DNA of 64,000 nucleotides from Candidatus Tectomicrobia bacterium (lineage in GTDB: Bacteria; UBA8248): positions 1-64,000 of the forward strand of contig JACPUR010000017.1 in assembly GCA_016192135.1 (NCBI GenBank), given 5' to 3'. The first letter of the stretch is position 1, and each line of letters begins with the position of its first letter. This document shows positions 36,657 to 45,704 of the stretch, one piece after another. The position numbers were made by a program, and so were the translations under genes. Below the pieces are notes generated by a model. The model was not told the origin of the DNA and searched no databases. It saw only the letters and a list, made by a program, of their open reading frames with translations.

Positions 36657-37916
36657 ATGGCTGAACCCATTCGAGGCGAGATCGTCGCCATCGGGACCGA
36701 GATGCTCCTCGGCGACCTGATCGACACCAACAGCGCCTTCATCGCGCAGCAGCTCAAGTCCATCGGCGTCAACATGTATTTCAAGCACACCGTGGGGGAC
36801 AACCTCGACCGCATCGCCTCGGTCATCGGCAGCGCCCACGCCCGCAGCCAAGTGGTCATCACCACCGGCGGCCTCGGGCCCACGGTGGACGACCTCACGC
36901 GGGAGGCCGTGGCCAAGGCGATAGGGGTGGAGCTCGAGTTCCGCCAAGACCTCTACGATTACATCGACGCCTACTTCCAGCGGCGCGGCTTCAAGATGTC
37001 GGACAACAACCGCAAGCAGGCCTTCGTGCCCAAGGGGGCGACCGTCATCGAGAATCCCCGGGGCACGGCCCCGTGCTTCTACTGCGAGGACGCGAAGGGC
37101 ATCATCCTCGTGAGCCCGGGCGTGCCCCACGAGATGCGCTACATCATCGGGGAAAGGGCCATCCCCATCTTGCGCGAGAAGTTCCCGCTGACCGACGTCA
37201 TCCGCACCCGGGTGCTCAAGAGCTGTGGCCTGGGGGAGAGCCGGGTGGACGAGATGATCGGGGACCTCTTCCGGGAATCGGTGAATCCGAGCATCGGAGT
37301 GCTGGCCCACCCCGGACAGGTGGACGTTCGCATCACGGCCCGCGCGGCGAGCATCGAGCAAGCGGAGAAGATGATCGACGGCCTCGAGGTCAAGGTCCGC
37401 GAGCGGCTGGGAGCGGCGATCTATGGAGTAGGAGAGGTCACGCTCGACGCGGCGGTGGCGCGCCTTCTCGCCGAGAAGGGCCGCACCCTGGCTCTGGTGG
37501 AGTCGAACACGGGCGGGGCCATCCTCCAGCGCCTGTCCTCCTGGCCCGAGCGGGTGAAGTTCCTCAAGCGCGGCGTGGTGGCCCTCAATCCCGAGGAACT
37601 CTCGCGCATGTTCCGCCTCCCGCTCGACAAGGAGCCCTCCGGCCAGGACTTCGCCGAGGCCCTGGCCGTGCGCGTCCGGGAGGAGAGCGGCGCGGACCTG
37701 GGGCTGGCGGTCTTTGGGCCGAACCCTCCCGAGAACATCGAGCCGGAGAAGAGCCGGGCGGCCATCAAGGTCGGCAACACCTACGTCGCCCTCTCCACGG
37801 ACAGCAAGGTGTTCCACTACGAGGGGAACTTCGGCGGGGACGAGCGCTTTGTTCAATCCCGAGTGCCCGTCTATGCCCTCGACCTCGTCCGGAGGGCCCT
37901 CCTGGGGCTGGATTAG
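36657..37916 (+). CDS. cinA: CinA-like protein with degenerate amidase domain
   Basis: CinA proteins combine an N-terminal COG1058 pyrophosphatase domain with a C-terminal nicotinamide mononucleotide amidase domain. The N-terminal part is well conserved: IVAIGTEMLLGDLIDTNSAF and TTGGLGPTVDDLTREAVAKA. In the C-terminal part the usual ESCTGG is ESNTGG and the usual AGPTGG-type loop reads VFGPNPPEN, so amidase activity is doubtful. The protein has 419 residues. The start is the ATG after GGAGATTGGCGGCG; a longer frame upstream is not conserved. Confidence 0.85.
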   Translation: MAEPIRGEIVAIGTEMLLGDLIDTNSAFIAQQLKSIGVNMYFKHTVGDNLDRIASVIGSAHARSQVVITTGGLGPTVDDLTREAVAKAIGVELEFRQDLYDYIDAYFQRRGFKMSDNNRKQAFVPKGATVIENPRGTAPCFYCEDAKGIILVSPGVPHEMRYIIGERAIPILREKFPLTDVIRTRVLKSCGLGESRVDEMIGDLFRESVNPSIGVLAHPGQVDVRITARAASIEQAEKMIDGLEVKVRERLGAAIYGVGEVTLDAAVARLLAEKGRTLALVESNTGGAILQRLSSWPERVKFLKRGVVALNPEELSRMFRLPLDKEPSGQDFAEALAVRVREESGADLGLAVFGPNPPENIEPEKSRAAIKVGNTYVALSTDSKVFHYEGNFGGDERFVQSRVPVYALDLVRRALLGLD

Positions 37917-38018
37917 CCCCTTCCTGCCGGTGCCACTGGCTCCACTGCACAATATGCGGGGTATCTCCTATCGGCCCTTTCCATATCTGGGGAAAGATCG
38001 CTTTTCCATCCTTTTTTC

Positions 38019-38046
38019 TTGCAATGACCCTAACCATAGATATAAT
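38019..38046 (+). promoter_or_regulatory. Predicted sigma-70-like promoter of the M23 peptidase gene
   Basis: TTGCAA (38019-38024) and a perfect TATAAT (38041-38046) are spaced by 16 bases in an unusually A+T-rich stretch for this window. The predicted start near 38053 leaves a leader of about 80 bases to the preferred GTG start. Confidence 0.6.
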
Positions 38047-38131
38047 TGATGTTTAGGATAGATAGCTTATGTAAGACATGAGCAAAAACCCTCGATTGTG
38101 CCACCGCCCGGCGCAAGAGGAGAGCCTGCGC

Positions 38132-39535
38132 GTGGCCATCCAGCTCGGGCGGATCTCCCCGCAGGGGGAGAAAAAGGTCCCGGCCTTCCGTCACCTCTTG
38201 CTTTTCGGTTTTCTCGTCCTGGGTCCGGTCCCTTTCCTGCTGGGAGGATGCCAGACGCTGGATGCCCCCCTCCAGGCGTTGCTCGGATACTTCCGCTCCG
38301 AAGGGGACAAAGGGGCTTCGGAGCAGGCGGAAATCCCCTCTCCGCCCCAGTTCGGGGCTCTTCCCAGCGGGCGGCTCCAGCCGGACGACGCCCAGCCGGA
38401 CGACGGCTCCGTCTCGATCCAGACCGGGAGCTTCGCCCCCCAGGACACCGTGGAGAGTCTGCTGCGGGGCAACGGGCTCGGCCCGGGCCAGATACAAGAG
38501 GTCATCGCGGCCGCCCCGGCGGGATACCCCCTCTCCCGCGTGGGGGAGGGCCGGAGCTACGAGGTGGCCATCGGCCGGGAAGGGCTCCTGCGCCTGATGT
38601 TCCAGCTCGACGACGAGCGCCGCCTCCGCGCCTACCGGACGCGGCGGGGCCATCTGCGGGTCCGCCCCGAGCGGATCCCCTACGATGTCGAGGTGGTCCG
38701 GCTCCAGGGGAAGATCCAAGGCAGCCTGTTCGAGACGGTGGCCCGGGCGGGGGCCTCCCCCCTCGTGGCGATGGCGGTGGCGGACATCTTCGGCTACGTC
38801 GTCGACTTCCATAAGGAGCTGCAGGAAGGGGACCAGATCGACATCCTCATCGAGCGCCGCTCGCTCCATGGAAAGGAGGAGGGCTTCGGGCGGATTCTCG
38901 CCGCGAAGCTGGCGATCGGCGGCCGGGAGCGCTCGGCCTATTTCTTCGAGCCCGCCGGCGCCTACTACAGCGCCCAGGGCGAGACGCTCCGCCGGTCCTT
39001 CCTGCGCTCGCCGCTCCGGTACACCCGCATCAGCTCGGGCTTCACCGGCGCCCGCTTTCACCCCCTCCTCAAGCGCGTCCGGGCCCACTACGGGGTGGAC
39101 TACGCGGCCCCCATCGGAACGCCCGTGCGGGCGGTGGCGGACGGCCTGGTGGTGTTGGCGGGCCCGCAGGGAGAGGCGGGGAACATGGTCCGCCTTGTGC
39201 ATCAGGGGCAGTACGAGACCTCCTACCTTCACCTTTCCCGCTTCGCGAAAGGAATCCGGGCCGGAAGGAAGGTGAGCCAGGGCGACGTGATCGGCTATGT
39301 CGGCTCGACCGGCCTGTCCACCGGCCCTCATCTGTGCTATCGGATTGTCCGCCGGGGCAAGCCGCTTGACCCGATCTCGGGCGACCTGCCCGCCGGCTGG
39401 CCCCTTCCGGCGGACCAGCGGGCTGGGTTCCGGCGGGCCGTCCAGCAGCGCGAGGCGGAGTGGGCCGAGGCGCCCCTCCTGGAATCGGCCGGGGCGGTCG
39501 CGTCCGCGGACGCCACGAAGCCGCCTGCATTCTAA
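38132..39535 (+). CDS. M23 murein endopeptidase-like lipoprotein
   Basis: This 467-residue protein has a lipoprotein signal: basic start, hydrophobic LLLFGFLVLGPVPFL, and lipobox LLGGC with Cys40. A mixed central region precedes the C-terminal LytM/M23 domain: His319 and Asp323 (HYGVD), His367 (YLHLS) and His400 (TGPHLCY). The last zinc histidine of the usual HxH is Cys402 here. The GTG start has GAGGAGAG at ideal spacing; the ATG 54 bases upstream has none. It probably trims peptidoglycan or regulates amidases in the periplasm. Confidence 0.87.
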   Translation: MAIQLGRISPQGEKKVPAFRHLLLFGFLVLGPVPFLLGGCQTLDAPLQALLGYFRSEGDKGASEQAEIPSPPQFGALPSGRLQPDDAQPDDGSVSIQTGSFAPQDTVESLLRGNGLGPGQIQEVIAAAPAGYPLSRVGEGRSYEVAIGREGLLRLMFQLDDERRLRAYRTRRGHLRVRPERIPYDVEVVRLQGKIQGSLFETVARAGASPLVAMAVADIFGYVVDFHKELQEGDQIDILIERRSLHGKEEGFGRILAAKLAIGGRERSAYFFEPAGAYYSAQGETLRRSFLRSPLRYTRISSGFTGARFHPLLKRVRAHYGVDYAAPIGTPVRAVADGLVVLAGPQGEAGNMVRLVHQGQYETSYLHLSRFAKGIRAGRKVSQGDVIGYVGSTGLSTGPHLCYRIVRRGKPLDPISGDLPAGWPLPADQRAGFRRAVQQREAEWAEAPLLESAGAVASADATKPPAF

Positions 39536-39544
39536 GAGGGCCTG

Positions 39545-40054
39545 ATGCTGATCCCGTACGAAGGAAGGCTGCCCAAGGTGCATCCGACTGCCTGGCTCGC
39601 CGAGACGGCTGTTCTCATCGGCGACGTCGAGGTCGGGGAGGAGTCCAGCGTCTGGTACGGATGCATCCTGCGGGGCGACGTCATGCACATCCGGGTCGGC
39701 AAGCAAGTGAACATCCAGGATGGCTCCATCCTGCATGTGGAAAGGGGCAAATATCCCTGCATCCTGGGGGATGCCGTGTCGGTGGGCCATTTGGCCATCG
39801 TCCACGGCTGCGAAGTCGGGGACGGCGCCCTCATCGCCATGGGCGCCATCGTCCTCAACAACGTTAAGGTGGGTGCGGGCGCAGTGGTGGGCGCGGGCTC
39901 GGTGGTGCCCGAGGGAAAGGTCATCCCCCCCGGGACCCTCTGGATGGGGACCCCAGCCAAGTACGTGCGCGACCTCCGCGAGGACGAGCGCGAGCGCTTC
40001 CGGATGACGGCTGTGCACTACAGCGAGCTGAAGGACAGCTACCGGCGGGCATAG
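39545..40054 (+). CDS. Gamma-class carbonic anhydrase-like protein
   Basis: A 169-residue left-handed beta-helix protein with hexapeptide repeats (for example VEVGEESSVWYGCILRGDV). Three metal-binding histidines typical of gamma carbonic anhydrases are present: His64, His82 and His87. Close relatives include YrdA and PaaY, some of which lack hydratase activity or act on CoA thioesters. It follows the M23 gene by 9 bases and precedes the Ppx/GppA gene. Confidence 0.9.
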   Translation: MLIPYEGRLPKVHPTAWLAETAVLIGDVEVGEESSVWYGCILRGDVMHIRVGKQVNIQDGSILHVERGKYPCILGDAVSVGHLAIVHGCEVGDGALIAMGAIVLNNVKVGAGAVVGAGSVVPEGKVIPPGTLWMGTPAKYVRDLREDERERFRMTAVHYSELKDSYRRA

Positions 40055-40083
40055 CTTCGGCCCCATTTCTAGGCGCCTCTCCC

Positions 40084-41025
40084 ATGAAACCGTCTTCTCA
40101 CCCTTCCGGGCGGCCCCTGGCCGCCGTCGTCGATCTGGGCACGAATGCCGCGCGGCTCGCCATGGCCTCCCTGGGGTCTTCCGGGGAATTAATCTCCCAG
40201 GGCCGCTGGCGCGAGCTGATCCGCCTGGGAGAGGGCCTGGCGCGGACGGGGGTTCTTTCCCCGGCCGCGATGGACCGGGGGGTCGCCACCCTGAGGCGTT
40301 TTGCGGCTCTCATCGCGGAGCGCCGGGTGGACGCCCTGGACGCCGTGGCGACGAGCGCCCTGCGCGAGGCGGCGAACGGGGGGGAGTTCCTCGCGCGGGC
40401 CGGGGAGGCGGGGGTCCCCCTGCGAGTGATTTCCGCTGGCGAGGAGGCCCGCCTGGCCCTGGCGGGGGTATGGACCAGCCTCGCGCCCGCGCCGCCGAGG
40501 GCGGCGGTCTTCGACATCGGCGGGGGCAGCCTCGAGATCATCCTCGCGGAGGAGGGGAGGCCGGTGGAGGCCGCCAGCGTCCGGGCGGGGGTGGTGTATC
40601 TCACCGAGCGGCACCTGACGGCGATGCCGACCCCTCCGGAGCAGGTGGAAGCGTGCGCGGGGGCGGTGCGCGAAATGCTGGCTGGCCTCCCGTTTCCGCC
40701 TCCGGGGGAGGCGGCCCTTCCCTTGCTCGGCTGCGGGGGGGTGGTCGCCCTGGCCGGTTTCATGGGCAAGGAGGGGGGGGAGAGGATCAACGGCCGGATG
40801 CTGGGCCTGGGCGAGCTGGAGGGTTGGATTTCCCGGTTCGCCCGCCTCGACTTCGCCGGCCGGCGGGCCTTGCCCGGGTTCGAGCCGGGGCGGGAGGACG
40901 TGGCGCTGGCGGGCTTGATCGTGGCCAGGGAGGTCCTCCGGTGGTCATCTCGGGAGGTTTTTCGGGTATCGACCGGAGGGGTGCGCGAGGGGCGGCTGCG
41001 GGAACTCCTGCTGGGGTACAAATAA
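40084..41025 (+). CDS. Exopolyphosphatase/pppGpp phosphohydrolase (Ppx/GppA family)
   Basis: A 313-residue ASKHA-fold phosphatase. The first phosphate motif AVVDLGTNAARLAMA, the SALREAANG segment and the second motif FDIGGGSLEIIL are conserved, and a late GCGGVVALAG loop completes the site. It is the short form lacking the C-terminal HD domain of Escherichia coli Ppx and GppA. It may degrade polyphosphate or pppGpp. Last gene before the fab cluster promoter. Confidence 0.88.
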   Translation: MKPSSHPSGRPLAAVVDLGTNAARLAMASLGSSGELISQGRWRELIRLGEGLARTGVLSPAAMDRGVATLRRFAALIAERRVDALDAVATSALREAANGGEFLARAGEAGVPLRVISAGEEARLALAGVWTSLAPAPPRAAVFDIGGGSLEIILAEEGRPVEAASVRAGVVYLTERHLTAMPTPPEQVEACAGAVREMLAGLPFPPPGEAALPLLGCGGVVALAGFMGKEGGERINGRMLGLGELEGWISRFARLDFAGRRALPGFEPGREDVALAGLIVAREVLRWSSREVFRVSTGGVREGRLRELLLGYK

Positions 41026-41084
41026 AGGTCTGAAATTACAAAAGTTAACGAAACATCAGCCCCCACCCCTGCCGGGCGGGTCAT

Positions 41085-41113
41085 TTGACAGACGGGGGCC
41101 GCCCTTTTATAGT
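41085..41113 (+). promoter_or_regulatory. Predicted sigma-70 promoter of the yceD-rpmF-plsX-fab cluster
   Basis: A perfect TTGACA (41085-41090) and TATAGT (41108-41113, five of six positions) with the ideal 17-base spacing. The predicted start near 41120 gives a leader of about 60 bases that can fold CGGGGA (41123-41128) on TCCCCG (41137-41142). It is the best-matching promoter in the window. Confidence 0.75.
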
Positions 41114-41178
41114 CCCGGTTCTTCGGGGAGTCGAGGTTCCCCGGTCAGGATTTTAAAGGCTGCCCGGGAGGGAACGCC

Positions 41179-41718
41179 ATGGAGGGAAGCCTCCGGATTT
41201 CCCTTTCCCGCGTCCCGGATGAAGGCCTCGATCTCGATATTGAGATTGAGACAGCGGATTTGGAACTGGAAGAAGGCGCCTGGCCCCCCCTGCGGGATGT
41301 GAGACTGGCGGGGCGGCTGGAGCGAACGGGACCCTCCGAGGCGGTTTTCAGGGGCGAGGCCCGGGGGACTTTCCGGCTGCAGTGCAGCCTGGGCCTGGCG
41401 GATTTCGATTTTCCCGTCTGCGAGGCCGTCGTGGTGTATTTCATGCCCCGGCCGCCGGAAGCCGGAGCGGAGGCAGAGGAAGACATCGAGCTGGGGGAGA
41501 GCGACCTCGAGGTGGCCTACCTCGACGGCGAAATCCTCGATCTCGGGCTTCCCCTCCGCGACCAATTGGGCCTGGCCATCCCGTTGCAGCCCAAGTGCCC
41601 GGAAAAGTGCCTGGGCGAAGACCCCGAGATGTGCCGGCGCCTGGAGGCGGGCGAAGGCGTCGGAGGGGGGCAGGAGGCCGACCCGCGCTGGTCGGCCCTT
41701 CGAGGCTGGCGGAAATAG
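41179..41718 (+). CDS. yceD: YceD/DUF177 family protein (large-subunit rRNA accumulation protein)
   Basis: A 179-residue acidic protein of the DUF177 family, called YceD in Escherichia coli, where it affects 23S rRNA accumulation. The C-terminal cysteine motif PLQPKCPEKCLGED is typical of the group, as is the RLECSL-like FRLQCSLGLADFDFPV. Sequence identity is low outside these, so the call also rests on its position immediately ahead of rpmF and plsX, which is widely conserved. Confidence 0.85.
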   Translation: MEGSLRISLSRVPDEGLDLDIEIETADLELEEGAWPPLRDVRLAGRLERTGPSEAVFRGEARGTFRLQCSLGLADFDFPVCEAVVVYFMPRPPEAGAEAEEDIELGESDLEVAYLDGEILDLGLPLRDQLGLAIPLQPKCPEKCLGEDPEMCRRLEAGEGVGGGQEADPRWSALRGWRK

Positions 41719-41792
41719 GGAGCGGAAAAAATCCGGGGGTCCCCGGTTCCGGAATTCACTCCACCGCGTGAACTGCCAGGAGGTGTTGTTCC

Positions 41793-41975
41793 ATGGGTTT
41801 GCCCAAGCGCCGTCATTCACAGACCCGGGGCCGCAAGCGGAGGACGCACTACAAGGCGTCCACCCCGCCCCAGGCCGTGTGCCCCAACTGCGGCTCGGCC
41901 GTGCTTCCGCACCGCGTGTGCACGAACTGCGGCCACTACAAGGGCCGCAAGGTGATGGAAGTCACGGAGCCATAG
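41793..41975 (+). CDS. rpmF: 50S ribosomal protein L32, zinc-binding type
   Basis: A 60-residue protein beginning MGLPKRRHSQTRGRKRR with zinc cysteines 30, 33, 43 and 46 (CPNC and CTNC). L32 binds at the base of the large subunit near the tunnel exit. Strong ribosome site CCAGGAGGTG. Its place between yceD and plsX links ribosome and lipid synthesis genes, as in Escherichia coli. Confidence 0.97.
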   Translation: MGLPKRRHSQTRGRKRRTHYKASTPPQAVCPNCGSAVLPHRVCTNCGHYKGRKVMEVTEP

Positions 41976-41987
41976 ACGAGAACCCGG

Positions 41988-43088
41988 ATGAAAATCGCCG
42001 TTGACGCCATGGGAGGGGATTATGCCCCCGCCGCCGCCGTGGAAGGGGCGGTCCTCGCGTGGCGCGAGTTCGGGATCGAGACCATTCTCGTCGGCGCTCC
42101 CGCCCGCATCGAGACGGAACTCGCCCGGCTCGATGCGCGCGGCCTCCCCCTGGAGGTGAGGGAGGCCACTCAGACCATCGAGATGGGGGAGTCGCCCTCC
42201 CGCGCGCTGAAGGGCAAGCCCGATTCCTCCATCCGCGTCGCCATCCGGCTCGTGAAGGGCGGCGAGGCCTCGGCCGTCTTCTCGGCGGGCGATACCGGCG
42301 CCGCCTTCGCGTCGGCCCTCTACGAGCTGCAGCGGCTGAAAGGCGTCATCCGCCCCGCCATCGCCGCCCTCATCCCGACACTCAAGGGTTTCTCAGTCAT
42401 GCTCGACGTGGGGGCCAACCTCAATCCCAAGCCGCAGCAGCTTTTCCAATACGGGCTCATGGGGGCCGTCTACACGGAAGCGGTGCTGGGCAAGGACCGC
42501 CCCACCGTCGGGCTGCTGAACGTCGGCGGCGAGGACACCAAGGGAACCGAGGCCCTCAAGGAAGCCCACCAGCTCTTCAACCTCAGCGATCTCAACTTCG
42601 TGGGCAACGTCGAGGGGAACACGATCTTCCAGGGCATACCGGACGTGATCGTTTGCGACGGCTTCTCGGGGAACGTGGCCCTGAAGGTGAGCGAGAGCCT
42701 GAGCGAGATGTTCACCTCGCTTCTCCGGGACGAGGTCGAGCACTCCTTCCGCAGCAAGATCGGCTACATGTTCCTCCAGAACGGCATCAAGTCCATGCGC
42801 AAGCGGACGGACTATTCCGAGTACGGCGCGGCGCCTCTGCTGGGCGTGGGCGGGCTGTGCACCATCGGGCATGGGCGGAGCAACCCCAAGGCCGTGAAGA
42901 ATGCCATCCGGACCACCGCGGAGATCGTGAAGCGCGATCTCAACACCAAGATTCAGGCCGAGATTGACAAGCACCTCGCCGTCCAGCGCAGCGGGGAGGT
43001 CGGCTGGCGGCTGTGGAACCAGATTCGGACGGGGCTTTTCCACGGCTCCGCTCAAGAATCAGCGGGCAAGGAGAGAGAGGAACTGTAG
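41988..43088 (+). CDS. plsX: Phosphate acyltransferase PlsX
   Basis: PlsX converts acyl-ACP to acyl-phosphate, feeding PlsY in phospholipid synthesis. The 366-residue protein shows MKIAVDAMGGDYAP at the start, VFSAGDTGAAFASALYELQR, LDVGANLNPKPQQLFQ and GFSGNVALKVSE, all family signatures. A peripheral inner-membrane protein. It begins 12 bases after rpmF. Confidence 0.96.
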   Translation: MKIAVDAMGGDYAPAAAVEGAVLAWREFGIETILVGAPARIETELARLDARGLPLEVREATQTIEMGESPSRALKGKPDSSIRVAIRLVKGGEASAVFSAGDTGAAFASALYELQRLKGVIRPAIAALIPTLKGFSVMLDVGANLNPKPQQLFQYGLMGAVYTEAVLGKDRPTVGLLNVGGEDTKGTEALKEAHQLFNLSDLNFVGNVEGNTIFQGIPDVIVCDGFSGNVALKVSESLSEMFTSLLRDEVEHSFRSKIGYMFLQNGIKSMRKRTDYSEYGAAPLLGVGGLCTIGHGRSNPKAVKNAIRTTAEIVKRDLNTKIQAEIDKHLAVQRSGEVGWRLWNQIRTGLFHGSAQESAGKEREEL

Positions 43089-43145
43089 GCCAACCCGGCC
43101 TGCGCTCGTTCCGTTCCGCCCACCCGCCCACTCTGGAAGGGGCCC

Positions 43146-44132
43146 ATGAAGCGCTCAGCCATCCTCGGGACGGGGTCCTATGTCCCGGACAAGATTCTGA
43201 CGAACGCGGACCTCGAGAAGATGGTCGACACGAGCGACCAGTGGATCCGCGAGCGCACCGGCATCCGCGAGCGGCGTGTGGCCGGCCCCGAGATCGCCGC
43301 CTCCGACCTGGGCATCCGGGCGGCCAACAGCGCCCTCGAGGCGGCGGGGATGGATTCCAAGGATCTCGACCTCATCATCTTCACCACCCTGACGCCGGAC
43401 ACCATGTGCCCCGCCGCCGCCTGCTGGCTCCAGGCCGGCATCGGCGCCCACAAGGCCGCCGCCTTCGATCTGAACGCGGCCTGCTCGGGTTTCATCTACG
43501 GGCTCCAGACCGCCGACGCCTACATCCGCTCCGGCCTGATGCGGAACGTCCTGCTGGTCTCGGTGGACATCATGACCCGCGTCATCGACTGGTCCGACCG
43601 GGGCACCTGTGTCCTCTGGGGTGACGGCGCGGGCGCCGTCGTCATAAGCGCCGCGAACGACGGCCGCAAGGGCGTCATCGACTCCCTCATCCGCAGCGAC
43701 GGGCGGGAGGCCGAGCTCATCTTCATCGCGGGCAGCGGCTCCCGCCTCTCGCCCATCACGCCCCAGGCCGTCCAGAACCACGAGCACACGCTCAAGATGA
43801 AGGGGCAGGAAACCTTCAAGACCGCCGTCCGCTGCTTCATCGACGTGTGCGTGGAGACCCTGGAGCGCAACGGCATGAAGCTCTCGGACGTCGACGTCTT
43901 CATCCCGCACCAGGCGAACCTGCGCATCATCGAGGCGGTGGCGAAGCGCCTCCAGCTTTCGATGGACCGCATCATCGTCACCGTCGACAAGTATGGTAAT
44001 ATGTCCTCCGCCACCATCCCGGTCGCCTTGGACGAATGGGTGCGGGAAGGGAAAATCCGCCGCGGCGATCACGTGCTGATGGCCGCTTTCGGCGGAGGGC
44101 TCACTTGGGGAGCGTCGCTGGTCGAATGGTAG
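43146..44132 (+). CDS. fabH: Beta-ketoacyl-ACP synthase III
   Basis: FabH starts fatty acid synthesis by condensing an acyl-CoA primer with malonyl-ACP. The Cys-His-Asn triad is intact: Cys113 (NAACSGFIYGL), His255 (IPHQANLRI) and Asn285 (KYGNMSSATIP). It has 328 residues. It follows plsX by 57 bases; a 98-base gap separates it from fabD. Confidence 0.97.
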   Translation: MKRSAILGTGSYVPDKILTNADLEKMVDTSDQWIRERTGIRERRVAGPEIAASDLGIRAANSALEAAGMDSKDLDLIIFTTLTPDTMCPAAACWLQAGIGAHKAAAFDLNAACSGFIYGLQTADAYIRSGLMRNVLLVSVDIMTRVIDWSDRGTCVLWGDGAGAVVISAANDGRKGVIDSLIRSDGREAELIFIAGSGSRLSPITPQAVQNHEHTLKMKGQETFKTAVRCFIDVCVETLERNGMKLSDVDVFIPHQANLRIIEAVAKRLQLSMDRIIVTVDKYGNMSSATIPVALDEWVREGKIRRGDHVLMAAFGGGLTWGASLVEW

Positions 44133-44230
44133 GCCCAGCCGTTCCCATCGATGCCTTGAACCGCCCGGCGATTCCCTCCTTTCCCTCCGGAGAGCGGCCC
44201 CGCGCCTGACGCGCGGGAGCGACCACTTCC

Positions 44231-45178
<948 letters not shown>

Positions 45179-45398
45179 AGGCCGGGGCTGTTATAATATA
45201 AAAAATGCCCCTTGAGAGAGCCCTGTCGCTCTTCCGGGACTGGCCCGGAGCCGCGCGGGGGCTGGCGGCGGGCAGACGGCGTGCCTGGGGCTTGGCTGTT
45301 AGCCGCGCCGGAGGGCACACCGCATGCCGCTGGGTTCCGGCTACCCCCTTCATGCGGGGCGGGCACAGGCGGCACGGACAAAGACGGGAGGGTGGATC
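45179..45398 (+). other. fabD-acpP intergenic region and acpP leader
   Basis: This 220-base stretch replaces the usual fabG. It holds an extended -10 element near its start and a 65-codon open frame (ATG 45205, TGA 45400-45402) whose stop overlaps the acpP GTG by four bases. The frame begins about where transcription is predicted to start and has no ribosome site. The peptide is rich in Arg, Ala, Gly and Trp and resembles nothing recognised. CCGCATG (45321-45327) and CATGCGG (45351-45357) can pair as a hairpin. No fabG remnant is visible. Confidence 0.5.
45189..45197 (+). promoter_or_regulatory. Predicted extended -10 promoter of acpP
   Basis: The sequence TGTTATAAT matches the extended -10 consensus TGnTATAAT exactly, in a short A+T-rich patch. 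No good -35 box lies 16-18 bases upstream, as often seen with extended -10 promoters. The predicted start is near 45204, next to an ATG at 45205, leaving about 195 bases before the acpP start. Confidence 0.5.
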
Positions 45399-45659
45399 GT
45401 GACGGAAGGCACGGAGAACATCGCCGCTCAGGTGAAGGAGATCGTAGCGGAGCAGTTGAGCGTGGACGCCGAGAAGGTGGTCCCCGAGGCCTCCTTCATC
45501 AACGACCTCGGCGCCGACTCGCTCGACACGGTGGAACTCGTGATGGCCTTCGAGGAGAAGTTCGGCCTCGAGATCCCGGACGAGGACGCCGAGAAGATTT
45601 CTACCGTGCAGGATGCCGTCAACTACATCGCCAGCCGCAAGCCGGCAGGGGCGCATTAG
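45399..45659 (+). CDS. acpP: Acyl carrier protein
   Basis: An 86-residue acidic four-helix protein carrying growing acyl chains on phosphopantetheine. The attachment site is Ser41 in [14 protein letters not shown], and the end [17 protein letters not shown] is typical. The GTG start has GGGAGGG seven bases upstream; upstream in-frame codons would add unconserved sequence. A separate promoter could allow higher expression than the enzymes upstream, as is normal for this abundant protein. Confidence 0.96.
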   Translation: MTEGTENIAAQVKEIVAEQLSVDAEKVVPEASFINDLGADSLDTVELVMAFEEKFGLEIPDEDAEKISTVQDAVNYIASRKPAGAH

Positions 45660-45704
45660 CCTGGGCGAGGGGCTCCGCCGCCCGCGCCGGGGAGAAAGCC
45701 TAGC

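Noticed and set aside
45300-45370. tRNA-like segment in the acpP leader (GGTTCC flanked by short complements)
   Set aside because: No acceptor stem, anticodon arm or invariant tRNA bases could be matched around it.
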